The translations under genes and the position numbers were made by a program. Below are positions 16,416 to 23,858 of a DNA stretch of 36,385 bases, one piece after another (position 1 is the first letter of the stretch; each line of letters starts with the position of its first letter). This DNA comes from Mycobacterium sp. ACS4331 (GTDB taxonomy: Bacteria > Actinomycetota > Actinomycetes > Mycobacteriales > Mycobacteriaceae), in the NCBI RefSeq assembly GCF_001667265.1, contig NZ_LZHW01000053.1, positions 1-36,385 on the forward strand, given 5' to 3'. Under the pieces are notes generated by a model. The model saw nothing but the letters and a program-made list of their open reading frames with translations, searched no databases and was not told where the DNA came from.

Positions 16416-17648
16416 TTGGAGGCGATCATTTCCGTCGACAAGGTGCTCAGCGGTGTCCGTGTCCTGGAGGTGGCCGCCTGGACTTTCGTCCCCTCGGCGG
16501 GAGCCGTTCTGGCCGAATGGGGCGCCGAGGTCATCAAGGTGGAGCCTCGCGCTGGCGGGGACCCGCAGCGTGGTCTGGTGACGATGGGCATCGTCGACGA
16601 GGGCGGCGGTTCGGTCAACTACATGATCGAGATCCCCAATCGCGGCAAGAAGTCCATCGGTGTGGACCTGCTCACCGAGGGTGGTCAGGAGGTCGTGCAC
16701 AAGCTCGCCCAGACGTGCGACGTCTTCCTGACGAGCTACCTGCCGAACCGCCGCAGGAGGATGCGGATCGACGTCGACGACATTCGCGCCGTGAACCCCT
16801 CCATCGTCTATGTGCGTGGCTCCGGTCACGGGCCCAAGGGGCCGGACGCAGACAAGCCGGGCTACGACGGCGTCTCCTACTGGGCGCGGGGCGGGATCGC
16901 CACCGCCCTGACCGAAGGGGCCGACGAGTTGGTGCGCTCCCGGCCGGCGTTCGGTGACCTGCTGGGCGGCATGACGATAGCCGGTGGCATCGCCGCGGCC
17001 CTGTACCGGAAGGCGACGACGGGAAAGGGCTCGGTGGTGGACGTCTCCCTGCTCGGGCTGGCCGCGTGGAATCTGAGCCCGGATGTCGCGGTGGGTGAAA
17101 TCCACGGCGGCAGCGCCGTCCCGAAGTTCGGCCACGCCGATGCCCCGAACCCGCTGGTGGGGACCTACCGCACCAAGGATGGTCGGCACGTCCAGCTGAT
17201 GATGCTCCAACTGGACAAATTCTTCGCTGAGGCCATGACTGCGATCGGTCTGCCACAGGTGCTGGACGACCCGAGGTTCAGCACGCCGGCGTCGCGGTTC
17301 GAGAACAGGTCGATGTTGATCTCGATGATGGATGAGGTGTTCGCGGCGCGCACGCTCTCGGAGTGGCGAAAACAGCTTGCGGGGTTGTCCGGCGCCTGGG
17401 GAGTGGTGCAGACACCCGCAGAACTGAGCGCCGACGAGGCTGTGGTCGCCAACGGCTACATCGCCGAGACGACGACCATGAACGGCGCCGGCTTCTCCCT
17501 GCCCACCAATCCCGTGCAGTTCGATGAACAGCACGTGGTTCCGCCCGGGGCACCCGAGCATGGCCAGCACACCGAAGAGGTGTTGGCCGACGCCGGTTTC
17601 GATTGGGACAGCATCGAGGCGTACAAGGCCTCTGGGGCGATTCTGTGA
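16416..17648 (+). CDS. Class III (CaiB/BaiF) CoA-transferase
   Basis: A formyl-CoA-transferase-like enzyme (about 410 residues) that moves CoA between carboxylic acids through an aspartyl-CoA intermediate. The N-terminal SGVRVLEVAAWTFVPSAGAVLAEWGAEVIKVE is diagnostic. The catalytic Asp (GDLLGGM, residue 181 from this start) is in place. The 5' end is awkward. The ATG at 16359 has no ribosome-binding site, TTG 16416 is used here, and GTG 16443 lies 20 nt from the GGAGG at 16418-16422. An ATT at 16428 would sit 5 nt after that GGAGG and give the typical M-SVDKVLSG start, so a rare ATT initiation is possible. It overlaps the downstream P450 by 4 nt (GTGA), showing translational coupling. It probably activates or recycles an acid of the same pathway as the divergent ligase. 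Confidence 0.88.
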   Translation: MEAIISVDKVLSGVRVLEVAAWTFVPSAGAVLAEWGAEVIKVEPRAGGDPQRGLVTMGIVDEGGGSVNYMIEIPNRGKKSIGVDLLTEGGQEVVHKLAQTCDVFLTSYLPNRRRRMRIDVDDIRAVNPSIVYVRGSGHGPKGPDADKPGYDGVSYWARGGIATALTEGADELVRSRPAFGDLLGGMTIAGGIAAALYRKATTGKGSVVDVSLLGLAAWNLSPDVAVGEIHGGSAVPKFGHADAPNPLVGTYRTKDGRHVQLMMLQLDKFFAEAMTAIGLPQVLDDPRFSTPASRFENRSMLISMMDEVFAARTLSEWRKQLAGLSGAWGVVQTPAELSADEAVVANGYIAETTTMNGAGFSLPTNPVQFDEQHVVPPGAPEHGQHTEEVLADAGFDWDSIEAYKASGAIL

Positions 17649-18877
17649 GTACGCCGGCGCCATCGGCGGTCACGGGCGGTCCCGTCGAGTTCGACCCCTT
17701 CTCGTCGGACTTCTTCGACGGTGCCTACGGCACGTACCGGAGGCTGCGCGACGAGGCGCCGGTCTATCACAACGCCAAGTGGGACTTCTGGGCGCTGACG
17801 CGCTACGACGATGTCGCCACGGCGACCAGGGACCACGAGACGTACTCATCGGCCAAGGGTGCGACCCTGGACATGGTCAAAGCACATGACAATGCCATTC
17901 CGGTGCCCAAGGTGATCATCTCGATGGACCCGCCGGAGCACCAGAAGATGCGCAAACTGGTGAGCAGCGTTTTCACCCCGCGCGCGATCGCCTCGTTGGA
18001 GTCCATGGTGCGCGAGAAGATCTCGGAGCGCATCGAGGCACTCGATCCCGCCGGGTTCGATCTCGTCGCGGACTTCTCAGCACTGTTCCCCAACGAGGTC
18101 ATCACCACCATGCTGGGTGTGCCGAAGGAGGATCGAGACCAGATTCGACGGTGGCTGGATCTGCTGCTTGAGCGGCATCCGGGTGAAATCGCCACCACGC
18201 CAGAGGGTTACGAGGCCTCGGTGAACACCGGGGTTTATTACTACAACCTCGTGCGGCAACGGCGCGCCCAACCCCAGGACGACATGATCAGCCGGCTCAT
18301 CGAGACCGAGGTGGAGCGCGACGGCGGGATCGAGAAACTCTCCGACATCGACATCACCGGGTTCGCCACGATGCTCGGAGGTGCCGGCGCCGAAACCGTG
18401 ACCAAGCTGATCGGCAACGCGATGGTCGCCTTCGCGGATTTTCCCGACCAATGGCGAAAACTGCGTGAGAAGCCCGCCCTGGTCACCGCGGCCGTCGAGG
18501 AGCTTCTGCGCTACGAACCGCCTTCGCAGTACCAGGTCCGCACCGCGACGCGCGATGTCAGCCTGCACGGCGCCACGATTCCCGAGGGCGCCGCGGTTCT
18601 GCTGGTGACCGGGTCCGCCACTCGGGACGAGCGGATCTTCGCCGACCCCGACCGGCTCGACATTGAGCGGGAGCGCAGGATGGGATTCAACCTCGCGTTC
18701 GGTTATGGAGTGCACAGTTGTCTTGGTGCCGCGCTGGCGCGTATGGAGAGCCGTATCGCGCTGGAGGCGCTGACGAAAGTGCTCCCACGGTTCGAGGTCG
18801 ACCGCGACGGTCTGCGCCGAGTCGCGATGTCCAACGTCTGCGGTTACGCCAATGTGCCGGTGGTCAGGGTCAGCTGA
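17645..18877 (+). CDS. Cytochrome P450
   Basis: A 410-residue soluble P450. The I-helix motif GAGAETVT (AGAET 247-251) has Val where the conserved second Thr often sits. ExxR is Glu286-Arg289 and the heme loop is FGYGVHSCLG with Cys359. Initiation is at the GTG of the GTGA overlap with the CoA-transferase stop; this gives the expected N-terminus (STPAPSAVTGG, then VEFDPFSSDFF). It overlaps the convergent unknown gene at its 3' end by 8 nt. Co-translation with a CoA-transferase suggests it hydroxylates the free acid, alcohol or its CoA-linked derivative in the same route. No redox partner gene is adjacent. Confidence 0.93.
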   Translation: MSTPAPSAVTGGPVEFDPFSSDFFDGAYGTYRRLRDEAPVYHNAKWDFWALTRYDDVATATRDHETYSSAKGATLDMVKAHDNAIPVPKVIISMDPPEHQKMRKLVSSVFTPRAIASLESMVREKISERIEALDPAGFDLVADFSALFPNEVITTMLGVPKEDRDQIRRWLDLLLERHPGEIATTPEGYEASVNTGVYYYNLVRQRRAQPQDDMISRLIETEVERDGGIEKLSDIDITGFATMLGGAGAETVTKLIGNAMVAFADFPDQWRKLREKPALVTAAVEELLRYEPPSQYQVRTATRDVSLHGATIPEGAAVLLVTGSATRDERIFADPDRLDIERERRMGFNLAFGYGVHSCLGAALARMESRIALEALTKVLPRFEVDRDGLRRVAMSNVCGYANVPVVRVS

Positions 18878-19421
18878 ATCGGCCGCCGTTGCGCGCGTCG
18901 GTGTGGAAGCACTCCAGCGCGGCCGGTGCGGTGCCGACCCCGGCGGCGATGAGGGCGTGGCGCTTGAATGCCCGCGCCGCAACGCTGAGCGGGTGCTCGA
19001 CCAGGCCCTGGGCGGATGCGGGGGCCATCGGCCATTCGGCACCCCACACCGCCACCTGAATGCCACCGCGGCGGCCCGCCGAAGCCCAGTGCCTGCGCAC
19101 GCGGGCATTGCTCGCCATCAGCTCGGCCGAGACGAAGACGGCCTCGAGGTCTGGTTCTGACGCGTCCAGAAGATCAGCGCGGACACCGGCGCGCACACCC
19201 AGAATGTGCAGGGGGAGTTCGTCATCGCCGTCTTCGAGGTGGACGGTCACGGTCCAGCCTGTGCTGGCATGATCGAAGATCAGCCCGCCCGCTCCCGTCA
19301 CCGCGTCGGCGATATCCGTCGCCAGCACCGCGAGACGGTGCCGTCCTGCACCGGCCCTCGGACGCACGCTCGGGGCGGCCGACCACGGACTCACGGACTG
19401 AACCCCACTCGGAAGACTCAT
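18870..19421 (-). CDS. Hypothetical protein, unknown function
   Basis: A 183-residue predicted cytosolic protein that I do not recognise. It has no signal peptide or membrane segment. The N-terminal 25 residues are basic and Pro/Ser-rich, then an alternating strand-like region follows (GGLIFDHASTGWTVTVHLEDGDDELPLHILGVRAG) and a helical C-terminal half (HPLSVAARAFKRHALIAAG). The pattern suggests a compact alpha/beta fold. The ATG at 19421 is preferred to that at 19457, because the latter falls inside a candidate operator. It is downstream of the TetR gene and on the same strand, 54 nt apart, and its 3' end overlaps the P450 gene by 8 nt. It may be a TetR target and an accessory protein of the catabolic locus. 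Confidence 0.65.
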   Translation of the reverse strand: MSLPSGVQSVSPWSAAPSVRPRAGAGRHRLAVLATDIADAVTGAGGLIFDHASTGWTVTVHLEDGDDELPLHILGVRAGVRADLLDASEPDLEAVFVSAELMASNARVRRHWASAGRRGGIQVAVWGAEWPMAPASAQGLVEHPLSVAARAFKRHALIAAGVGTAPAALECFHTDARNGGRFS

Positions 19422-19444
19422 GTGATAATGATCGCTTCCAAATA

Positions 19445-19462
19445 TGAGAATGTCCATACTCG
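19445..19462. promoter_or_regulatory. Candidate TetR operator, GAGaATG-TC-CATaCTC
   Basis: TGAGAATGTCCATACTCG is a dyad with 7-bp arms (GAGAATG / CATACTC, one mismatched pair) and a 2-nt centre. It lies in the gap between the TetR gene and the downstream unknown gene, upstream of the latter's start. It resembles the site at 16284-16301 (13 of 18 identical), which points to one regulator for both places; the adjacent TetR is the obvious candidate. Confidence 0.5.
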
Positions 19463-19475
19463 CTGCGTGTTGGGT

Positions 19476-20078
19476 CTACCGGCGGCGGGCTCGGCTTTCA
19501 ATGAATCCGTTGACGACATATGGACGAACGAAGTCGGCGACTGCCTCGTCATCTTTCATGTCGACCCTCGGCGACGGAGTGGTGAAGAGCGAGAACAGCA
19601 TCCGGGCGAACCACTCGGTGGCAGTGCCGATGTCGAGGTCGCTGCGGACCTCACCGGTGAGCCGCGCGGCCGCGATGTACGGTGTGAGGAAATCGCCGCA
19701 CTCCTGAAGCAGCGTGGCGGCGTTCTTCGTCATCATCAAGCTGACTTCGCGCTGATCGAAATACGCCTCCGGCTCGACCACCTGGCGAGCCTGGGTCACA
19801 AACACCGCGGCGCGCACCAGTCGGCCCTCCAGAGTGCTGCCACCGTCTCGATCGATCGCCTTGGCCATGTTCCGGTAGAACCGCTGGGACGCAGCCTCCG
19901 CGCAGGCCTCCACCACGGATTCCTTGTCCTTGAAGTACTCGTAGAAGGTGCTCCGCGAGACCTCGGCGGCCCGCGCGATGTCGACAATGGTGGTCTTGCG
20001 GAGTCCCTGGGTGCGAAAACACAGGAAGGCGGCCGAGATGATCGCCTCTCGGGTGTCGACGTCCGTCTCCTGCGTCAT
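19476..20078 (-). CDS. TetR-family transcriptional regulator
   Basis: A 200-residue TetR repressor. The HTH is clear: TREAIISAAFLCFRTQGLRKTTIVDIARAAEVSRSTFYEYFKDKESVV. The C-terminal ligand domain has no known signature. The ATG at 20078 (MTQETDVDTREAI) has AGAGAGG about 9 nt upstream. The open frame to 20444 is antisense to the Ltp2-like gene and is discarded. The gene lies 70 nt downstream of the igr-like operon on the same strand, so it may be both read through from it and driven by its own promoter. In that gap a CTGAG-GATATT-CTCAG palindrome carries a -10-like GATATT. It is the likely local regulator of the igr-like operon, the unknown gene or the ligase/CoA-transferase pair. Confidence 0.9.
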   Translation of the reverse strand: MTQETDVDTREAIISAAFLCFRTQGLRKTTIVDIARAAEVSRSTFYEYFKDKESVVEACAEAASQRFYRNMAKAIDRDGGSTLEGRLVRAAVFVTQARQVVEPEAYFDQREVSLMMTKNAATLLQECGDFLTPYIAAARLTGEVRSDLDIGTATEWFARMLFSLFTTPSPRVDMKDDEAVADFVRPYVVNGFIESRARRR

Positions 20079-20136
20079 GCTCGGCCACCTCTCTGCTCGG
20101 CTGGCCCGGAGGTCAGGGGCCGGGCGGCCATCGCCG

Positions 20137-20152
20137 CTGAGAATATCCTCAG
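20137..20152. promoter_or_regulatory. Candidate autoregulatory palindrome upstream of TetR
   Basis: CTGAGAATATCCTCAG is a dyad with 5-bp arms. Read on the minus strand its centre is GATATT, a plausible -10 element about 60 nt before the TetR start. It spans the stop codon of the Ltp2-like gene. The GAG...CTC core resembles the sites at 16284 and 19445, but the spacing is 4 nt shorter, so a shared regulator is uncertain. Confidence 0.35.
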
Positions 20153-21315
20153 TGGTCCGGTGAGAGGATGAGGCCACTGGTGGGTACGCCGGTGCCCGAG
20201 GTGACCAGCACGTGCTCGACATCGTCGACCTGGTTGTGCGAGGTCCCACGAACCTGGCGCACACCTTCGGTGATGCCGTTGAGACCGTGGATGTAAGCCT
20301 CACCGAGCAGACCTCCGTTGGTGTTGATCGGCATGCGGCCTCCCAACGACAGATCGTCGACTGAGACGAAATCCTTGGCCTCACCGCGGCCGCAGAAGCC
20401 GAGCTCCTCCAACTGGGTGAAGACGAACGGGGTGAAGTGGTCATAGAGGAAGGCCGTCGAGATGTCCATCGGTTTGAGGCCGGAGTCCCGCCACAACCGG
20501 TCGCCGACCAGCCCCATCTCGGGCAGACCCGTGATGTCCTCTCGGTAGTAGCTCGTCATCACCTCGCCGTCATAGGCGGCGCCCTGCGCTGCAGCGGTGA
20601 TGACGGCCGGTCGCTGCGGCAGATCGCGCGCCCGCTCGACGGAGGTGACAACCATGGCCACGCCGCCGTCGCTCTCCTGGCAGCAGTCCAGGAGGCGCAG
20701 GACGGGCTCGACGATCCACCGCGACTGCTGGTGCTGCTCAAGGGTGATCGGCTTGCCGAAGAACCACGCATCCGGATTCCGCGCCGCATGCAAACGGTCG
20801 ATGACGGCGATCTTGCCGAAGTCGGCGTTGGTGACACCGTAGGCGTTCATGTAGCGCTGGGCGTGCAGGGCGACCCAGCTGGCGGGGGTCATCAGCCCGA
20901 ACGGCGCATACGGCGCCATCCACAGTGGGGTCACCCCGGGCTGCCGACCGGCACCGCCGAACCGGAACCCCGACCGTTCGTTGAACGCGCGATAGCAGAC
21001 CACCACCTCGGCCACACCCGTGGCCACGGCCATCGCCGCCTGCATCACGGTGCCGGCCGCGGCACCGCCGCCGTGCGGGACACGCGTGAAGAAGGAGAGG
21101 TTCTCGATGCCCACGTTGCGGGCGACCTCGATCTCCTCGTTCTCGTCGACCGTGAAGGTCACCATGCCGTCGACGTCGCTGGGCCGCAGTCCGGCGTCCT
21201 CGATTGCGGCCTTGACCGCTTCGCACGCCAACTGCATCTCGCTGCGCCCGGACTCCTTGGAGAACTCGGTCTGGCCGATCCCGACCAACGCCGCGCGCCC
21301 GGCCAGCCCGCTCAT
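20149..21315 (-). CDS. Ltp2-like thiolase-fold aldol-lyase (side-chain retro-aldolase)
   Basis: A 388-residue thiolase-fold protein that closely resembles M. tuberculosis Ltp2 (Rv3540c) throughout, e.g. AALVGIGQTEFSKESGRSE, AYRAFNERSG-type motifs, LLDCCQESDG, YDHFTPF, QLEELGFCG, GEAYIHG and TGVPTSGLIL. Ltp2 cleaves a beta-hydroxyacyl-CoA by retro-aldol reaction, releasing propionyl-CoA and a steroid ketone, and needs the DUF35 domain of ChsH2. As in Ltp2, the thiolase nucleophilic Cys is absent: the corresponding segment is HGGGAAAGT (81-89). Tyrosines at 256-257 and 341 lie in the regions where Ltp2 has its catalytic Tyr residues. It starts within the stop of the MaoC gene (ATGA overlap), as the last enzyme gene of a seven-gene operon. 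The substrate is probably an acyl-CoA with a branched propionyl chain on a ring. Confidence 0.92.
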   Translation of the reverse strand: MSGLAGRAALVGIGQTEFSKESGRSEMQLACEAVKAAIEDAGLRPSDVDGMVTFTVDENEEIEVARNVGIENLSFFTRVPHGGGAAAGTVMQAAMAVATGVAEVVVCYRAFNERSGFRFGGAGRQPGVTPLWMAPYAPFGLMTPASWVALHAQRYMNAYGVTNADFGKIAVIDRLHAARNPDAWFFGKPITLEQHQQSRWIVEPVLRLLDCCQESDGGVAMVVTSVERARDLPQRPAVITAAAQGAAYDGEVMTSYYREDITGLPEMGLVGDRLWRDSGLKPMDISTAFLYDHFTPFVFTQLEELGFCGRGEAKDFVSVDDLSLGGRMPINTNGGLLGEAYIHGLNGITEGVRQVRGTSHNQVDDVEHVLVTSGTGVPTSGLILSPDH

Positions 21316-21764
21316 CCGGTGACCCCGTCGAGCAGACTCAGCACGGCGGTGCCGCTGACATGGTCGCCCAGGCTGTTCGTGCCCTTGAAGGTGACCTCGA
21401 CCAGCCCCTCGGAGCCCACCGTCGAGGTGGATGTCACAGTGCCGGTGAAGCGCAGCGGATCATTCGGATAGGCGGGGACGCCGAGTCGGATCGACAGTTT
21501 CCGGATGAGCGCCTCGGGACCGGCCCAGTCGTGCAGGAACTTCACGCACAGCCCGTTGGTGGTCAGGATGTTGAGGAAGATGTCCTTGGAGCCCTGTGAG
21601 TTCGCGAAGTCGCGATCGTGGTGCACCGGCATGTAGTCGCGAGAGGCGATGGCGCCGGCCACAATCAACGTCGTCGTCACAGGCACGTCCAGCGGAGTGA
21701 CCTCCTGCCCGACGGAGACTGTGTTCCATGCCAGTGTCGTCCGGCTTCTCAGCGTGGTGGTCAT
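21312..21764 (-). CDS. MaoC-like enoyl-CoA hydratase, ChsH1-like catalytic subunit
   Basis: A 150-residue single hot-dog protein. The R-hydratase dyad is present: Asp43 and His48 in ASRDYMPVHHD, followed by the DFANSQGSKDIFLN helix. This is the pattern of ChsH1, the catalytic partner in the ChsH1-ChsH2 heterotetramer that hydrates the side-chain enoyl-CoA of cholesterol intermediates. The ATG at 21764 overlaps the preceding acyl-CoA dehydrogenase stop (ATGA), and its own stop overlaps the Ltp2-like start in the same way. The frame extends to 21848 but that part lies within the dehydrogenase gene. The predicted partner is the MaoC-like protein at 23300-23845, which lacks the catalytic His. Confidence 0.9.
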   Translation of the reverse strand: MTTTLRSRTTLAWNTVSVGQEVTPLDVPVTTTLIVAGAIASRDYMPVHHDRDFANSQGSKDIFLNILTTNGLCVKFLHDWAGPEALIRKLSIRLGVPAYPNDPLRFTGTVTSTSTVGSEGLVEVTFKGTNSLGDHVSGTAVLSLLDGVTG

Positions 21765-22870
21765 CGGACTCCTTCCGAGTAGGTGCCGCCGAGGCGGACC
21801 AGTTGCTGGGTCGCCGACCCGAGGGACAGTTCGATCTGCTTGGCCCACAGGAAGTAGCGGGACAAGGGATAGGTGACGTCGATGCCCATACCGCCGTGCA
21901 CCTGCTGTGCAGTGGCCACCACCCGGGCGCCGGCCTCCGCGGCCCAGAACTTGGCGATCGCGGCGTCCCGATCAGCGGGTCTGCCCTGGGCGATGAGCCA
22001 CGCGGCATGCCAGGTCGTCCACCGGATCGCCTCGACGTCGATGAACGCATCGGCCATCCGCTGCTGCACGGCCTGAAACGATCCGATCGGCCTGCCGAAC
22101 TGTTCACGTTGGGCGGTGTAGGCCGCGGCCAGCGACAGTGCCCGCTCGGTCACCCCCAGCTGAAGGGCGCACAGACCGACGAGCGCGCGGCTGTACAACG
22201 ACCGCACGGCCTCGGCCCCATCCCCATCGCCCAGCCTCTGCGCGGGGGCGCCGACGAGATCGACATCGGCATAGGGCTCCCCGTTGGTGGTGTCGACCGC
22301 CTCGAGTCGCACTCCGGGCGCGGTGGATTCGACGAGGAACAGGCCCGGGCCGTTCTCATCGCGTGCCGACACGACGAGCGTCGCGGCCAGCTGGGCCGCG
22401 GGTACGAGTTCCTTGGGTCCCTCCAGGCGCCAGACGTCACCGTCACGCTGTGCGGTGGTGCGCGGCGCGGTCGGATCGGAGTTGCCCGGTTCGGACAGCG
22501 CCGCAGTCAGGACGGTCTGCCCGGCCACCACGGAGGGCAGATGGCGTCGCCTCTGATCCTCGTCACCGTGGCGCGCGATGGTGTCGGCACCCAGCACCAG
22601 CGTCGCGTGGACCGGCACCGGTGCCACGGACCGTCCCGCCTCGGTGAGGAGCGTCGCGACCTCGAGGAAGCCACCTCCGCTGCCACCCACCGACTCAGGA
22701 AGCCCCACCCCGAGCAGGTCAGCGTCGGCCAGATCGCTCCACAACGACCCGTCGTGGCGCAGCCCACCAGCTTCGACCTCCGTCAGACGTTCGGGGGTGG
22801 CGTGGTGCTCGAACAACTCACGCGCGACCTTGCCGACCGTCTCCTGTTCCTCGCTGAACGAGAAGTCCAT
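21761..22870 (-). CDS. Acyl-CoA dehydrogenase, ChsE1/FadE28-like subunit
   Basis: A 369-residue acyl-CoA dehydrogenase. It resembles FadE28 (ChsE1) rather than ordinary homotetrameric enzymes: FLEVATLLTEAGRSVAPVP, VLTAALSEPG, YTAQREQFGRPIGSFQAVQQRMAD, and VHGGMGIDVTYPLSRYF near the C-terminus. FadE28 forms an alpha2-beta2 complex with FadE29, with FAD and the active site shared between subunits. The matching partner here is the gene at 23859-25046. The start at 22870 (MDFSFSEEQETV) is the family norm; the open frame to 22918 runs into the DUF35 gene. It begins 16 nt after the DUF35 stop and ends in an ATGA overlap with the ChsH1-like gene. Unlike in the igr operon, it is separated from its partner by the two ChsH2-like genes. 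Confidence 0.92.
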   Translation of the reverse strand: MDFSFSEEQETVGKVARELFEHHATPERLTEVEAGGLRHDGSLWSDLADADLLGVGLPESVGGSGGGFLEVATLLTEAGRSVAPVPVHATLVLGADTIARHGDEDQRRRHLPSVVAGQTVLTAALSEPGNSDPTAPRTTAQRDGDVWRLEGPKELVPAAQLAATLVVSARDENGPGLFLVESTAPGVRLEAVDTTNGEPYADVDLVGAPAQRLGDGDGAEAVRSLYSRALVGLCALQLGVTERALSLAAAYTAQREQFGRPIGSFQAVQQRMADAFIDVEAIRWTTWHAAWLIAQGRPADRDAAIAKFWAAEAGARVVATAQQVHGGMGIDVTYPLSRYFLWAKQIELSLGSATQQLVRLGGTYSEGVR

Positions 22871-22886
22871 GTTCGTCGTCCGTTCG

Positions 22887-23300
22887 TCAGTTCGCCGGGC
22901 GGAATTGATGCAGCACAAGCTCTGTGTTGTCGGTGATGGACTCGAACGTCTCGTAGAACACTTCGACGGGCATGCCGTTCTCGACGGCCTCGGGGTCGAC
23001 GCCGCAGAGGTTCGACACGATTCGCACGCCCTCCTCGAGGTCGATCAGGGCCACCACGTACGAGTACTGGAGGAACGGCAGCGGGGGGTACTTGGGCATG
23101 ACGAAGCTGTAGACCGTGCCGCGCCCGCTCGACTCCACCGAATCCCAGTTCAGTGACTGGCATTTCCCGCACATGGGGCGTGGCGGAACGCGCAGCGTTC
23201 CGCAGTCTGCACACCGCTGGATGAGCAGCTTCCGGTCCTTGAGCCCGTCCCAGAAGAACGCGGTGTCGGGACTGATCGATGGGGCGAGTCTGGCGGCCAT
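22887..23300 (-). CDS. DUF35 Zn-ribbon/OB-fold protein (ChsH2 C-terminal domain as a separate gene)
   Basis: A 137-residue protein with an N-terminal helix (DTAFFWDGLKDRKLLIQ), a rubredoxin-like zinc ribbon with Cys30, Cys33, Cys44 and Cys47 (CADCG, CGKC), and an OB-fold (GTVYSFVMPKYPPLPFLQYSYVVALIDLEEGVRIVSNL). In M. tuberculosis this domain is fused to the C-terminus of ChsH2, where it docks on Ltp2 and is required for the retro-aldol step. Here it is a free protein. It begins in a TGATG overlap with the stop of the MaoC gene, so the two ChsH2 halves are still made in strict coupling. It probably forms a complex with the Ltp2-like protein of this operon, by analogy with the igr system. Confidence 0.92.
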   Translation of the reverse strand: MAARLAPSISPDTAFFWDGLKDRKLLIQRCADCGTLRVPPRPMCGKCQSLNWDSVESSGRGTVYSFVMPKYPPLPFLQYSYVVALIDLEEGVRIVSNLCGVDPEAVENGMPVEVFYETFESITDNTELVLHQFRPAN

Positions 23301-23845
23301 CAGCTTCCCGTCTTGAATCGCAGGGTCCGGAACCGCTGCCGGCCGATCACCTCACCGTGCTGGTCACGGTAGGTGGTCACCCACGTGACGAAGTAACCGG
23401 CACCCATTGCGGTCTTCTTCTCGTCGGAGATGGTCTCGAACACCGTCTCTGCCGTGATCTCGTCACCCACCCGCGGGTAACGCTCGATCTCGAACTCGGA
23501 GTTCGTCGCGACAGTGCCGGTGTACCCGGCATCGGTGAGGAACTGGAGCGGATTCGCCTTGATCTCCACCGGAACCCCGCCGCGTTCGTGGATGCCGACG
23601 AGCTTCGGGGGAGCCATGGTCCATGACTGCAGCATCACCGGAGGCGACACCAGTGCGCCGTGTCGCGACGCCGCGGCGAACTCCGGGTCGAGGTAGGCGG
23701 GATTGAGGTCGTCCAGCGCATAGGCCCAATGCCTGATCATCGCGGCATTCACCGGATCCGGGGCCTTGACCGGCTGGTCGGGACTGATCGGCTGGCCGAT
23801 CAGTGCGTCGAGACGCTCTCGCAGCTCGTCTTTCGTGTCTGTCAT
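23300..23845 (-). CDS. MaoC-like hot-dog protein (ChsH2 N-terminal domain as a separate gene)
   Basis: A 181-residue hot-dog protein matching the N-terminal MaoC domain of ChsH2. The usual catalytic His is missing: the segment reads HWAYALDDLNPAYLDPEFA (39-57), with Tyr where MaoC enzymes have the His of the DxNPxH motif. In the ChsH1-ChsH2 pair this subunit binds the acyl-CoA substrate while ChsH1 supplies catalysis, so the loss is expected. The ATG at 23845 has GAGGAG upstream and lies 13 nt after the acyl-CoA dehydrogenase stop. Its stop overlaps the DUF35 start (TGATG). The upstream open frame to 23947 is within the dehydrogenase gene. With the ChsH1-like protein it would form the enoyl-CoA hydratase. 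Confidence 0.9.
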   Translation of the reverse strand: MTDTKDELRERLDALIGQPISPDQPVKAPDPVNAAMIRHWAYALDDLNPAYLDPEFAAASRHGALVSPPVMLQSWTMAPPKLVGIHERGGVPVEIKANPLQFLTDAGYTGTVATNSEFEIERYPRVGDEITAETVFETISDEKKTAMGAGYFVTWVTTYRDQHGEVIGRQRFRTLRFKTGS

Positions 23846-23858
23846 GATTCTCCTCAGA

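Noticed and set aside
16206..17663. N-terminal extension of the acyl-CoA ligase frame (about 480 codons)
   Set aside because: It is antisense to the CoA-transferase; family proteins begin at the MPSPD start, and no domain is seen in the extension.
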